A DNA stretch of 64,000 nucleotides from Meishania sp964351985. Lineage in GTDB: Bacteria; Bacteroidota; Bacteroidia; Flavobacteriales; Flavobacteriaceae. The stretch lies in the NCBI GenBank assembly GCA_964351985.1, contig CAYGPR010000003.1, positions 107,949 through 171,948 of the forward strand, given 5' to 3'. Shown here in pieces: positions 26,177 through 35,028 of this stretch; the first letter of the stretch is position 1; each line of letters opens with the position of its first letter. The position numbers and the translations under genes are program-made. The notes under the pieces were generated by a model. The model ran no database searches and was not told the origin of the DNA. It saw only the letters and a list, made by a program, of their open reading frames with translations.

Positions 26177-27331
26177 TTATTTCTTGTTCCTTTCCACCAT
26201 ATCGACCGAAGCCACCGTGCGAAATCCCAAATGTTCCAAAGAGGAATCAAGACTCGTTGCCATTCGTGCCGATATACGATAACTGGCACAATAGGAATCA
26301 CTACACAGAAAAGACCCGCCTTTCATTACCTTTTCACGAGCATAGGGATCTCTCTCATTAAACGGTTCAGTAGCTCCCCGAGGGTTTTTCGTAGTACTAC
26401 CCGAACCACTCATTTCGTTATAATAATTGGTGTTGTACCAATCGCTTGTCCATTCCCAAACGTTTCCTGCCATATCATAGAGACCGATAGTATTTGGAGG
26501 AAAGGATTTCACTGGCGCCCGCTCTTCATAACCATCATTTTTGGTGTTCTCCATGGGGAATTCTCCCTCCCAAGTATTTGCGTTTTTCCCCAAAGTAGTC
26601 TTTTCATCACCCCAGAAAAAAATGGTATTGGTTTTGCCTCCTCTGGCGGCAAGTTCCCATTCAGCCTCAGTAGGCAATCTTCTTCCGCTCCATTCACAAT
26701 AGGCCAAGGCATCTTCATAGGCAATGTGCACCACAGGATGATCTTCTTTTCCTTGGATAGAACTTCCAGGACCATCGGGCTGTTTCCAGTTGGCTCCTAT
26801 CGTCCATTGCCACCATTGTGAAAAATCGTACAGATTGGGCACCGAAGTTTTGGTTTTCTTAAAAGTCAGCGATCCCGGCTGCATGATACTGTCGTGCGGT
26901 TTGGGCGTACCTTCGGGAAGTTGTTTTTTCATTTCTTCCCAATCGATTTCACGTTCGGCTATGGTAATATATCCCGTCTCGTCAACGAATTTCTTGAATT
27001 TCGCATTCGTCACTTCGGTGGCGTCCATAAAAAATCCGTCCACAGCCACCTTGAATACCGGTTTTTCATGGCCCATCGCCATTTGATCGTGTGAAACGGC
27101 ACCCTGCTCAAAAACAGCCCCGGGAATCCAAACCATTCCCTTAGGTGGATTTATATTTTGAGGGAAGGTCTGTAATGGAGGACTTGGATCCCCCACCGCT
27201 TCTTCAAAGATTTGAGGCTCGGTTTTATCTACGGATTTTCTTTTCGGTTCTTTTTTATCGCCACAACCGGCAAAGACCAGAAAAATAGCGAACATATAAA
27301 AACAGGAAAGGCCTGATGTATATAGTTTCAT
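26177..27331 (-). CDS. Formylglycine-generating enzyme (sulfatase-modifying factor), lipoprotein
   Basis: The 384-residue protein has a lipoprotein signal ending LVFAGC (Cys23) and an FGE-sulfatase domain from about residue 62. FGEs oxidise the sulfatase active-site Cys to formylglycine with O2 and copper. The catalytic cysteine pair is kept: GGSFLCSDSYC (Cys343, Cys348) aligns with the C-x4-C of human FGE, as do GNVWEWTSDWY and LGFRTV. Many FGE-like proteins lack these cysteines, so this is likely a working enzyme in the envelope. It leads the operon with galK and diverges from galM. A sulfatase with a CAPAR site lies at 30287. Confidence 0.88.
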   Translation of the reverse strand: MKLYTSGLSCFYMFAIFLVFAGCGDKKEPKRKSVDKTEPQIFEEAVGDPSPPLQTFPQNINPPKGMVWIPGAVFEQGAVSHDQMAMGHEKPVFKVAVDGFFMDATEVTNAKFKKFVDETGYITIAEREIDWEEMKKQLPEGTPKPHDSIMQPGSLTFKKTKTSVPNLYDFSQWWQWTIGANWKQPDGPGSSIQGKEDHPVVHIAYEDALAYCEWSGRRLPTEAEWELAARGGKTNTIFFWGDEKTTLGKNANTWEGEFPMENTKNDGYEERAPVKSFPPNTIGLYDMAGNVWEWTSDWYNTNYYNEMSGSGSTTKNPRGATEPFNERDPYAREKVMKGGSFLCSDSYCASYRISARMATSLDSSLEHLGFRTVASVDMVERNKK

Positions 27332-27388
27332 TTACAATTGACTAAGATGTAAAGTTATTTTATATCTTCATAACCCAAAGGAAAAATT

Positions 27389-28576
27389 ATGAAAATCAAC
27401 AAAACCTTCGCCCTACTACTCATTTCTATTAGCTTTTATGGATGCAAAGAAGAGCCAAAAAAAGCCAACCCCCAAGAAGTCACGGTAAAAGAAAATAACC
27501 CAGAAGGTAATCGCTCAGGAATTCTTTCCGAAGACTTTGAAGACGCGATACATGGCGACGGAGTTTCCCTCTATACGATTCAAAACAAGAACGGACTTGA
27601 GGCTTCATTCACTAATTTTGGGCAACATTTGGTATCATTAATGGTACCCGATAAAAATGGGGATTTTGAGGACATTGTTCTAGGTTTCTCGAATCTCGAT
27701 GGCTATAAACAACCTAGTGGTACATATTATGGTTCGATTATAGGAAGATACGGAAACCGCATTGCAAAAGGGAAGTTCGTGCTTGACGGAACAACCTATA
27801 CATTAGCTAAAAACAATGGTGAAAACCATTTGCATGGGGGCGACACCGGTTTTGATTCTGCGGTTTGGGAAGTCGACTCCGTGGCCCAAAATTACATTTC
27901 GTTCGGTAGAATTTCACCTGATATGGAAGAAGGCTATCCCGGAAATCTAGAGGTACAGGTCTCCTATTTGCTTACTGACGACAATGCACTAAAAATCGAT
28001 TATCACGCGACCACGGATAAAAAGACCCATATCAACCTGACCAATCACTCTTTCTTTAATCTCAAAGGCTATGGAGAAGGAACCGTACATGACCACGTAC
28101 TTGAAATAAATGCGGACCATATCAATGCGGTTGACCAAGGTTTAATTCCCGTTGGTAAACCCATGCCTGTTGAAAATACACCCTTCGACTATAGGTCGCC
28201 CAAACCCATCGGGCAGCAAATCGATGCAGACCACCCGCAATTAAAAATCGCAGGTGGACTTGATCATAACTATATTCTAAATGAATCACCAAAGAATGAG
28301 GCAGGACTCGTTTTTGCAGCCAGAGTGACGGAACCTGAGAGCGGACGAGTCATGGAAGTCTTTACTAGCGAGCCCGGCGTACAGATCTATACCAGTAATT
28401 TTTCGAACGGCTCGACCGTGGGTAAAGGCGGTAAACCTTTTATATTTAGAGGCGCAATTTGTTTGGAAACCCAACATTTTCCTGATTCGCCAAATCAACC
28501 GGATTTTCCGAGTACGGTGTTGGAACCAGGAAATGAATATCGGTCTAGTACGGTTTATAAATTTGGAGTTAAGTAG
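27389..28576 (+). CDS. galM: Aldose 1-epimerase (galactose mutarotase), lipoprotein
   Basis: The 395-residue protein has a lipoprotein signal with Cys19 (SFYGC). The mutarotase fold is shown by GRYGNRIAKGKF, NGENHLHGG, the catalytic His in TNHSFFNLKG, GGLDHNY and the catalytic Glu in VLEPGNEY. It converts alpha and beta anomers of galactose or related sugars, here outside the cytoplasm. It diverges from the FGE-galK operon across 57 bases, where near-matches to TAnnTTTG occur on both strands. The galactose assignment rests on galK nearby. Confidence 0.88.
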   Translation: MKINKTFALLLISISFYGCKEEPKKANPQEVTVKENNPEGNRSGILSEDFEDAIHGDGVSLYTIQNKNGLEASFTNFGQHLVSLMVPDKNGDFEDIVLGFSNLDGYKQPSGTYYGSIIGRYGNRIAKGKFVLDGTTYTLAKNNGENHLHGGDTGFDSAVWEVDSVAQNYISFGRISPDMEEGYPGNLEVQVSYLLTDDNALKIDYHATTDKKTHINLTNHSFFNLKGYGEGTVHDHVLEINADHINAVDQGLIPVGKPMPVENTPFDYRSPKPIGQQIDADHPQLKIAGGLDHNYILNESPKNEAGLVFAARVTEPESGRVMEVFTSEPGVQIYTSNFSNGSTVGKGGKPFIFRGAICLETQHFPDSPNQPDFPSTVLEPGNEYRSSTVYKFGVK

Positions 28577-28618
28577 AAATTATGTAGAAATCAGGGCCCT
28601 TATTATGATCGAGCATAA

Positions 28619-29464
28619 ATGTTTGAAATGATAGATAATTTTATAATCCATCAAAAATCAAAAAAATACGAATGGTCTGGAGATTGTTTCTTATCCATAA
28701 AGTCCTTTTATGGAGGCCAAGCTGATTATCTAGTAAAACAGCGGGAATATCAAGTTGACAAAACTAACTTTCTTATTCTTAACGAATGCACCAAATACCG
28801 TTTGACAATTGATAACTCTAAAGAAACTGAATCTTTTTGTGTGTTTTTCTCACCTGACTTTGTTTCGGAAGTAGTTTCCAGTTTAAGTTCTACGGATGAA
28901 AAATTACTTGACTTCAACAAAAAAAAGCAAGAGGGAATCAAACTATTTGAAAGAAATTATCATCATAGTGGTGAAGTCTCCAAACTGCTCAAGAATGGCA
29001 AAAATAAATTCCATTTTGGAATAGAAGAACTTGAAAAAGATGAATTTTATCATCAATTATTGATTGCAATACTTCAACAGAACAACGATACTTTGATTGA
29101 GACCGAACGACTAACTTCAAAAAAGAAATCTACTCGCGAAGAGATTTATCAACGGGTTCTTTTCGTTAAAGATTTTATAGACTGTAGTTATCATAAAAAT
29201 TTAAGGCTAAAGGAATTGGCGCATGTCGGTCTATTATCAGAAAACCATTTACTACGGAATTTTAATCAAATTTTTGGCATCACGCCATTCCAATATATTT
29301 CAAATAAAAGAATTCGAGAAGCCAGACGCCAAATATTGGAAACTGACAAAACAATAAAAGAGATTGCTTTAGATGTTGGTTATTCAAGTTTTGGGAATTT
29401 CAGCAATTACTTTAAGACTGTTGTAGGTCAAACTCCTAGTGCATTGCGAAAAAGTGATATATAG
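28619..29464 (+). CDS. AraC family transcriptional regulator
   Basis: The 281-residue protein has a cupin-like N-terminal sensing part (about 1-170) without a family name that I recognise. An AraC DNA-binding domain follows at about 185-281: LKELAHVGLLSENHLLRNFNQ for the first helix-turn-helix region and IKEIALDVGYSSFGNFSNYFK for the second. The gene is AT-richer than the sugar genes beside it. It may control galM or the sulfatase unit, but it shares its patch with an ankyrin gene, so it could be unrelated. Confidence 0.85.
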   Translation: MFEMIDNFIIHQKSKKYEWSGDCFLSIKSFYGGQADYLVKQREYQVDKTNFLILNECTKYRLTIDNSKETESFCVFFSPDFVSEVVSSLSSTDEKLLDFNKKKQEGIKLFERNYHHSGEVSKLLKNGKNKFHFGIEELEKDEFYHQLLIAILQQNNDTLIETERLTSKKKSTREEIYQRVLFVKDFIDCSYHKNLRLKELAHVGLLSENHLLRNFNQIFGITPFQYISNKRIREARRQILETDKTIKEIALDVGYSSFGNFSNYFKTVVGQTPSALRKSDI

Positions 29465-29512
29465 TAATTCGCTCATGACCTTTATAGTTTCCTTTGTGGA
29501 AAAGATATAATA

Positions 29513-30235
29513 ATGAAAACTGTAATAACTTTATTTTTCTACACAGTAATCGGTCTAACATCTAAAACTACAAATATGATTGAATTGCTTAAAATGCACC
29601 TTCAAAACAAAGAGGTTGAAAAAATAATATCATTTATTGAAGAAAACCCTGAGGTACTGAATGTAAAAGATGAAAATGGAAGTTCAGGTTTGATGATAAT
29701 CGCTTATAGTGGCCTTGAAAAAGCCTTTGAGCGAGCTATTGACCTAAAGAAAACATTTTCGTTTCACGAAGCTGTTGTATGCGGCAAAATCAATATAGTT
29801 AAAGACTATTTGGATAAACCTGATTTTGATTTAATGAACACCCATTCAAATGATGGTTTCACTCCTTTATCCTTAGCAGGTTTTTTCAATCGAACTGAAA
29901 TCGCAAAATCTTTAATTGAATTAGGGGCTGATTCTAATTTATCAGCTACAAACCCATCAAAAGTCAACGCTTTGCATTCTGCAATTGCAAAAGAAAATTT
30001 TGAACTTTGTAAGTTATTAATCGAAAACGGAGCGAATGTAAATGCAGTACAAATGCAAAATGTAACAGCTTTACATTCTGCCGTTCACAGAGGAAATCTG
30101 GACCTGACAAAACTTCTAGTAGAAAATAATGCTTCTATCCCCGCAAAAATGGACAATGGAGACACGGCATTGATTATTGCCAATCGTGAGGGACATCAGG
30201 AAATAGCGAAGTACCTTTTGAAAAATAATAACTGA
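29513..30235 (+). CDS. Ankyrin repeat protein
   Basis: The 240-residue protein has a short hydrophobic N-terminus (a possible weak signal, residues 1-18) and then about five ankyrin repeats from residue 40 on. Typical units are DGFTPLSLAGFFNRTEIAKS, VNALHSAIAKENFELCKLL, VTALHSAVHRGNLDLTKLL and TALIIANREGHQEIAKYLL. Ankyrin repeats bind proteins; no enzymatic part is present. The gene is AT-rich like the AraC gene before it, and ends 52 bases from the convergent sulfatase gene. Confidence 0.82.
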   Translation: MKTVITLFFYTVIGLTSKTTNMIELLKMHLQNKEVEKIISFIEENPEVLNVKDENGSSGLMIIAYSGLEKAFERAIDLKKTFSFHEAVVCGKINIVKDYLDKPDFDLMNTHSNDGFTPLSLAGFFNRTEIAKSLIELGADSNLSATNPSKVNALHSAIAKENFELCKLLIENGANVNAVQMQNVTALHSAVHRGNLDLTKLLVENNASIPAKMDNGDTALIIANREGHQEIAKYLLKNNN

Positions 30236-30286
30236 AAAGTATTTGCATAAAATCCACTTCTTCAAAATTATTAGATCAATCGGCAA

Positions 30287-31861
30287 TCAATCGCCTAACA
30301 ATCCATTCTCAATAAGTGGAATCCGAAACCGCTCTTCCTCCGCATTAGTGTGTTGCTCAGAGAAAATGCGGGCGGCCCTTTCAATAATACCAGGGTGTGC
30401 CCCGGCGACATTTTTAGTTTCAGTTGGGTCGTCGTTTAAATTATAGAGTTCCATGGTTGGTTTATTCTTTTCATCCTTAAGATGTTTTCGTATAACCTTC
30501 CAATCGCCCATTCGAATAGCGACCTGTCCCCCATATTCGGGAAATTCCCAATACATAAAATCGTGTTCCGATTGATTTTCTCCTGCCAATAGTGTTGGTA
30601 GCAGGCTAATACCGTCAGTTTCTTCAGGCTGTTCATATCCAGTAATGTCGCCAAACGTGGCCATCAAATCATAATGTGCTGAAATATGATCGCTGGTACT
30701 TCCCGCTTTAATTTTTCCGGGCCAAGAAGCGATCATTGGCACCCGAATACCTCCCTCATAGACAAATCCCTTTCCTCGTCCGTATTCTCCTTGAAACGGT
30801 TTGGCACTTTCAAAAAAATCAGGGTCTGCCCCACCGGCATAACTGGGGCCGTTATCCGAAGTGAAAATTATCAGGGTATTTTCATAAATGCCCTCATCCT
30901 TGAGTTGTCGTACAAGCTTCCCGATATTTTCATCCAAATAAGAAACCATGGCCGCATAGGCCGCTCGGGGGTTCTGATGCGGAAAATAAGAACGTTCGCC
31001 TAGATATGGTTCTTCTTCCCCGAATTTATCGATATAGTAATCCACCCATTTTTTTGGGGCCTGAAGGGCGACATGGGGTATCGGGGTAGCCCAATATAAA
31101 AAGAAAGGGTTCTCATTATTTTGACCCACGAAATTGCTCAGCTCTTGAAACATCAAATCTGGCGCATAATCCTTTAGATTATAGGCCGCATAGCTTTTCG
31201 GATCATTTGGATCAGCTCCCTTGGGTAATTTTGTATTGGGGGCGACGGTGTCGTTCGCTAAATGCACTCGATCTCTATTCTTGTAAAGATGCAAAGGGTA
31301 ATAGGTATGTGCCTGACGTTGACAATTATAGCCATAGAAAAAATCAAAGCCCATGTCGTTCGGGACGGATTTTGTTTGTGGGGCACCTAGGCCCCATTTA
31401 CCTACAAGACCTGTTCTATAGCCGACTTGCTGTAATTTGTGTCCTAAAGTGATGGTATTTTGAGGAATAGGTTTTTGGCCCTCCAAGGTAGAATCCTTGG
31501 CCATGGCAATATAATTCCAGACATCGCCACGTTCTTTCCATTCGTGATTTCCTCTAATATAGGCATGACCAGCATGTTTACCTGTCAAGAACATGTAACG
31601 TGCCGGGGCGCAAACGGGGGCACTGGTATAATGTTGGGTGAAAAGCATCCCTTCATTCGCCAGCGCATCGATATTCGGAGTTTCTATCTTCTCCTGACCA
31701 TAGGCACCAACTTCGGCATACCCTAGGTCATCCGCTAAGATGTAGATGATATTCGGCTTTTGTGGTCCCTGGACTAGCTCTTCTTTTTTTGTTTCGTTTT
31801 TACAGGAAAAAATAAGCATCCCCACGATAAGCAGGGATGCCAATGTTTTAAATAGTTGCAT
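30287..31861 (-). CDS. Sulfatase (S1 family arylsulfatase), lipoprotein
   Basis: The 524-residue protein has a lipoprotein signal (LIFSC, Cys20). S1 sulfatases remove sulfate esters from sugars or other compounds. The first metal motif ILADDLGYAEVG is followed by the active-site box VCAPARYMFLTG, where Cys84 is the residue converted to formylglycine (C-x-P-x-R type). The second metal site TSDNGPSYAGG and GKGFVYEGGIRVPM follow. The C-terminal part (LYNLNDDPTETKN) is usual for the family. It is the last gene of the uxuA - SSS - Gfo - sulfatase unit. The lipoprotein FGE at 26177 could mature it. Confidence 0.93.
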   Translation of the reverse strand: MQLFKTLASLLIVGMLIFSCKNETKKEELVQGPQKPNIIYILADDLGYAEVGAYGQEKIETPNIDALANEGMLFTQHYTSAPVCAPARYMFLTGKHAGHAYIRGNHEWKERGDVWNYIAMAKDSTLEGQKPIPQNTITLGHKLQQVGYRTGLVGKWGLGAPQTKSVPNDMGFDFFYGYNCQRQAHTYYPLHLYKNRDRVHLANDTVAPNTKLPKGADPNDPKSYAAYNLKDYAPDLMFQELSNFVGQNNENPFFLYWATPIPHVALQAPKKWVDYYIDKFGEEEPYLGERSYFPHQNPRAAYAAMVSYLDENIGKLVRQLKDEGIYENTLIIFTSDNGPSYAGGADPDFFESAKPFQGEYGRGKGFVYEGGIRVPMIASWPGKIKAGSTSDHISAHYDLMATFGDITGYEQPEETDGISLLPTLLAGENQSEHDFMYWEFPEYGGQVAIRMGDWKVIRKHLKDEKNKPTMELYNLNDDPTETKNVAGAHPGIIERAARIFSEQHTNAEEERFRIPLIENGLLGD

Positions 31862-31875
31862 AAAACTGTATGGTT

Positions 31876-33225
31876 TTAAAGTACGACCGTCTTTCCGGGA
31901 GTAGGAATTTCATACCATCCATCGGCATTGGGTTGTACAGGTGCTTTAGAATCCCAAGTCAGATTATCGGGAACCAAGGCCAAATCTGATTTCATGGCTT
32001 CTTCCCATGTAACGACTTTGCCCGAATACGTGGCCATTCTTCCTAAAATAGCGGTCATGGTACTTTTGGCACCGTTTTCACCATTTGCGATGACCCCACC
32101 ATTACGGATGGATTCGAATAATTTAATGTGTTCTACCTGATACGGATTTGGATCATCTTTACCGCGATGTTCAAAGACGGTATTTCCGCTCCAATCCTTC
32201 AAAGTGGCATTATCGCCTTCGGTCGATACTGTACCTTTTGTTCCCTGAAAAAATTCTGATACCCTGCTCATGGTCTCCGGTTGATGACGGCATTGGCTAG
32301 CAATGACCGCACCGCTGGGATAGGTAAATTCCACAAAGTGATGATCGAAGATTTCTCCGTGATCTTTACCGGTACGTACTTGACGGCCTCCCATTCCTTG
32401 TGCTGATACCGGATATTCGCCGATAAACCAGTTGGCCACATCAATATTGTGGATGTGCTGTTCCAAAATATGATCTCCGCATAACCAGTTGAAATAGTAC
32501 CAGTTACGCATTTGGTATTCCAATTCGGACTGACCAGGTTGACGCTCACGCACCCAAACCCCGCCACTGTTCCAATATACCTGACCTGAAACGATTTTGC
32601 CAATGGCATCTTTTTTCAAGTGATCTACTGCCGCTAAATAATTGTCTTGATAATGACGCTGTAATCCTACAACTACATTTAGTTTATTCGCCTTTGCCTT
32701 TTCGGCAGCGGCCAAAACCTTTCGCACACCCGGTACATCTGTGGCCACCGGTTTTTCCATAAAAACGTGCTTTCCATTGTTTATGGCATATTCAAAATGC
32801 TGTGGTCGAAATCCGGGCGGTGTGGCCAAAATGACCACATCGGCCAGATCCATCGCTTTTTGGGCCGCGTCGAAACCGACGAACTGATGCTCTTCCTTTA
32901 CATTGACTTTTCCTTTGGCCATGTCGCCCATCTCTTTCGAGATATTGGCGAGGCTTCCTTTGAGGCGGTCTTCAAAGGCATCGGCCATGGCCACTAGTTC
33001 TACATTTCCATCCGCCCGTAAGGCTTGAACAGCAGCTCCGGTGCCTCTTCCCCCACATCCGACCAAGGCAATTTTCAATTTTTTATCATTAAAGACATTG
33101 AACATGGCGTTCATCTGAAATGAAGGTAATACGGCCGCCCCTGAAAGCAGGGCGGTGTTCTTTACAAAACTTCTACGTGAGTTTTTTGAACCCGTAACCG
33201 GATTCGTCTTTTTTTCATTTTCCAT
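31876..33225 (-). CDS. Tat-exported Gfo/Idh/MocA family oxidoreductase
   Basis: The 449-residue protein begins with a twin-arginine signal (NSRRSFVKNTALLSGAA), so it is probably folded with NAD(P) in the cytosol and exported. The nucleotide fold shows VGCGGRGTGAA, and the catalytic lysine lies in FMEKPVA. A C-terminal alpha/beta domain has LCGDHILEQHIHNIDVANW. Exported members with bound NAD often act as redox-neutral hydrolases or epimerases (the GH109-type mechanism), but it does not look like GH109 itself. It is 14 bases upstream of the sulfatase gene, in the same transcript. Confidence 0.85.
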   Translation of the reverse strand: MENEKKTNPVTGSKNSRRSFVKNTALLSGAAVLPSFQMNAMFNVFNDKKLKIALVGCGGRGTGAAVQALRADGNVELVAMADAFEDRLKGSLANISKEMGDMAKGKVNVKEEHQFVGFDAAQKAMDLADVVILATPPGFRPQHFEYAINNGKHVFMEKPVATDVPGVRKVLAAAEKAKANKLNVVVGLQRHYQDNYLAAVDHLKKDAIGKIVSGQVYWNSGGVWVRERQPGQSELEYQMRNWYYFNWLCGDHILEQHIHNIDVANWFIGEYPVSAQGMGGRQVRTGKDHGEIFDHHFVEFTYPSGAVIASQCRHQPETMSRVSEFFQGTKGTVSTEGDNATLKDWSGNTVFEHRGKDDPNPYQVEHIKLFESIRNGGVIANGENGAKSTMTAILGRMATYSGKVVTWEEAMKSDLALVPDNLTWDSKAPVQPNADGWYEIPTPGKTVVL

Positions 33226-33365
33226 TATTTCGAATTTATTTCTCTGTTGCTTATTGTACTACTATAGGCTACCGTGAATATAAGAATAATATCATTTTAT
33301 TCTTAATAAACTATTGAATTTGTAACCTAAATAGCTCATAATCTCATATATACCTCTTTTTTTAA

Positions 33366-34991
33366 CTATAAGGACAATGTACTAAAAGAAACCATAATGT
33401 AGAGCACGATCAAGACGACCGCTACCGAAGCAACGATGTCCCAGATGTTGTAACTCGATTTGTTGGCCGCTTTCTGCTCGGCGCTTACGGTGCCAAAAGT
33501 CAGTCCCGCCAATTGGGCTTGGGAGGGTGCCGGATAGAACATACTCACGGTTACCGCTATGGCCACACAGATGGCGAAGAAGTAAGCTCCAAAAACCAGC
33601 CAATTTATATCGGCGATATTGAATAGAAAACTTCCTTCTGAAAAACTCGATTTCAATATTTCAAGCGTCAATTTTGAAAACCCGATGATAAAACCACCGA
33701 TTAGGGTCGCAATGGCACCGTTGGAATTAATGCGTTTATAAAAAATACCTAAAAGGAAAACCGCTGCTATCGGAGGAGAAATATAGGCCTGTACGTTTTG
33801 AAGGTATTCGTACAACCCATCGGACAAGCGGGAAATAATGGGAATCCACAATAATCCTAAACCTACCACAAAAAAAGTGGCGATACGGCCTGTTCTAACT
33901 AACTGTTCTTCGGGTTTGTTCGGCTTCAATTTTTTATAAATATCCAACGTAAACAAGGTGGAACAAGAATTGAAAACCGATGCCAACGAACTCATCAACG
34001 CAGCTAAGAGTCCTGCCGCCACCAATCCCCGAAGTCCTGATGGAAGTAGATTGCTCATCAAAACAGGAAATGCCTCGTCTGGGCTGTCCCAATCCAGTTT
34101 TCCTTGCATCTTCAATCCCAAGGCAATAACTCCCGGAATCAGAAAAAGAAAAACTGGCATGAGTTTTAACAAAGCACCGAAAATACTGCCCCTTCTCCCC
34201 TCTTTTATATTTTTAGCGGTCAACACCCGCTGTACGATGACTTGGTCTGTGCACCAATACCAAATACCCACAATTGTACTCGTAATAAAAAGTGGTAACC
34301 ATGGATAATCGGGATCCGAGTTCGGCCGCCACATATTAAAATAATCAGGGCCGATAGTTGTTTTCAATTCACCCCAACCTCCTACGGCATCCAATCCTAT
34401 AAAAGTCAATACGCCTGCCCCAAGCACTAAGATAATGGCCTGAATGGTTTCGGTATAAACTACAGCACGCATTCCACCCAAAACGGTATAGAGACCAGTC
34501 AAAACTACCGTAGCCACAGCCCCGATCCAGAAAGGGATTCCCAATAAAGCCGAAACAACCACCCCTCCGGCATAAATTGTAACCGATACTTTGGTCAAAA
34601 TATAGGCAATCAAAGAAACTACGGAAAGCACCCAACGTGAGCGGGCATCGAATCTTTTCTCAAGAAACTCGGGCATGGTAAAAACCCCACTTCGGGCATA
34701 GAATGGCAAGAATACCCAACCGAGCATTAATACGATCCAGGCATGCAATTCATATATCAACAACGGCATTTTGTCGCCAGCTCCATTTCCGGCAAGGCCG
34801 ACCACGTGCTCCGAACCGATATTTGACGCAAAAATGGAGGCGCCTACCATGAACCATCCAATATTCCTTCCTGCCAAAAAATAATCCTCGGTACTATTTT
34901 GTTTTTGCCGGATGACCCACCAGGCCACGCCCAATAAAATCAGAAAATAGGCAATGATGACTACCCAGTCTAGTGTATCAAGTCCTTTCAT
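33366..34991 (-). CDS. Sodium/solute symporter (SSS family), sugar-type
   Basis: The 541-residue protein has about 14 membrane helices. SSS marks are DYFLAGRNIGWFMVGASIF near residues 36-54, SNIGSEHVVGLAG, and GLYTVLGGMRAVVYTETIQ. The order and size fit SGLT-like sodium/glucose, galactose or myo-inositol carriers. It imports a monosaccharide, cyclitol or uronate with Na+. The uxuA gene is 37 bases upstream on the same strand, so the imported compound may be a uronate or aldonate. The start and stop agree with family length. Confidence 0.88.
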   Translation of the reverse strand: MKGLDTLDWVVIIAYFLILLGVAWWVIRQKQNSTEDYFLAGRNIGWFMVGASIFASNIGSEHVVGLAGNGAGDKMPLLIYELHAWIVLMLGWVFLPFYARSGVFTMPEFLEKRFDARSRWVLSVVSLIAYILTKVSVTIYAGGVVVSALLGIPFWIGAVATVVLTGLYTVLGGMRAVVYTETIQAIILVLGAGVLTFIGLDAVGGWGELKTTIGPDYFNMWRPNSDPDYPWLPLFITSTIVGIWYWCTDQVIVQRVLTAKNIKEGRRGSIFGALLKLMPVFLFLIPGVIALGLKMQGKLDWDSPDEAFPVLMSNLLPSGLRGLVAAGLLAALMSSLASVFNSCSTLFTLDIYKKLKPNKPEEQLVRTGRIATFFVVGLGLLWIPIISRLSDGLYEYLQNVQAYISPPIAAVFLLGIFYKRINSNGAIATLIGGFIIGFSKLTLEILKSSFSEGSFLFNIADINWLVFGAYFFAICVAIAVTVSMFYPAPSQAQLAGLTFGTVSAEQKAANKSSYNIWDIVASVAVVLIVLYIMVSFSTLSL

Positions 34992-35028
34992 AGTTTAATT
35001 GGTTGGTTTTTAAATTCCAATTCATCCG

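Noticed and set aside
26231..26821. A 196-residue plus-strand open frame over the FGE gene
   Set aside because: The FGE catalytic motifs are on the other strand and the frame shows no independent features.
31876..33225. GH109-type glycosidase
   Set aside because: It shares the Tat signal and Rossmann fold with GH109, but the characteristic segments after the EKP region differ; it is kept as a general Gfo/Idh/MocA protein.
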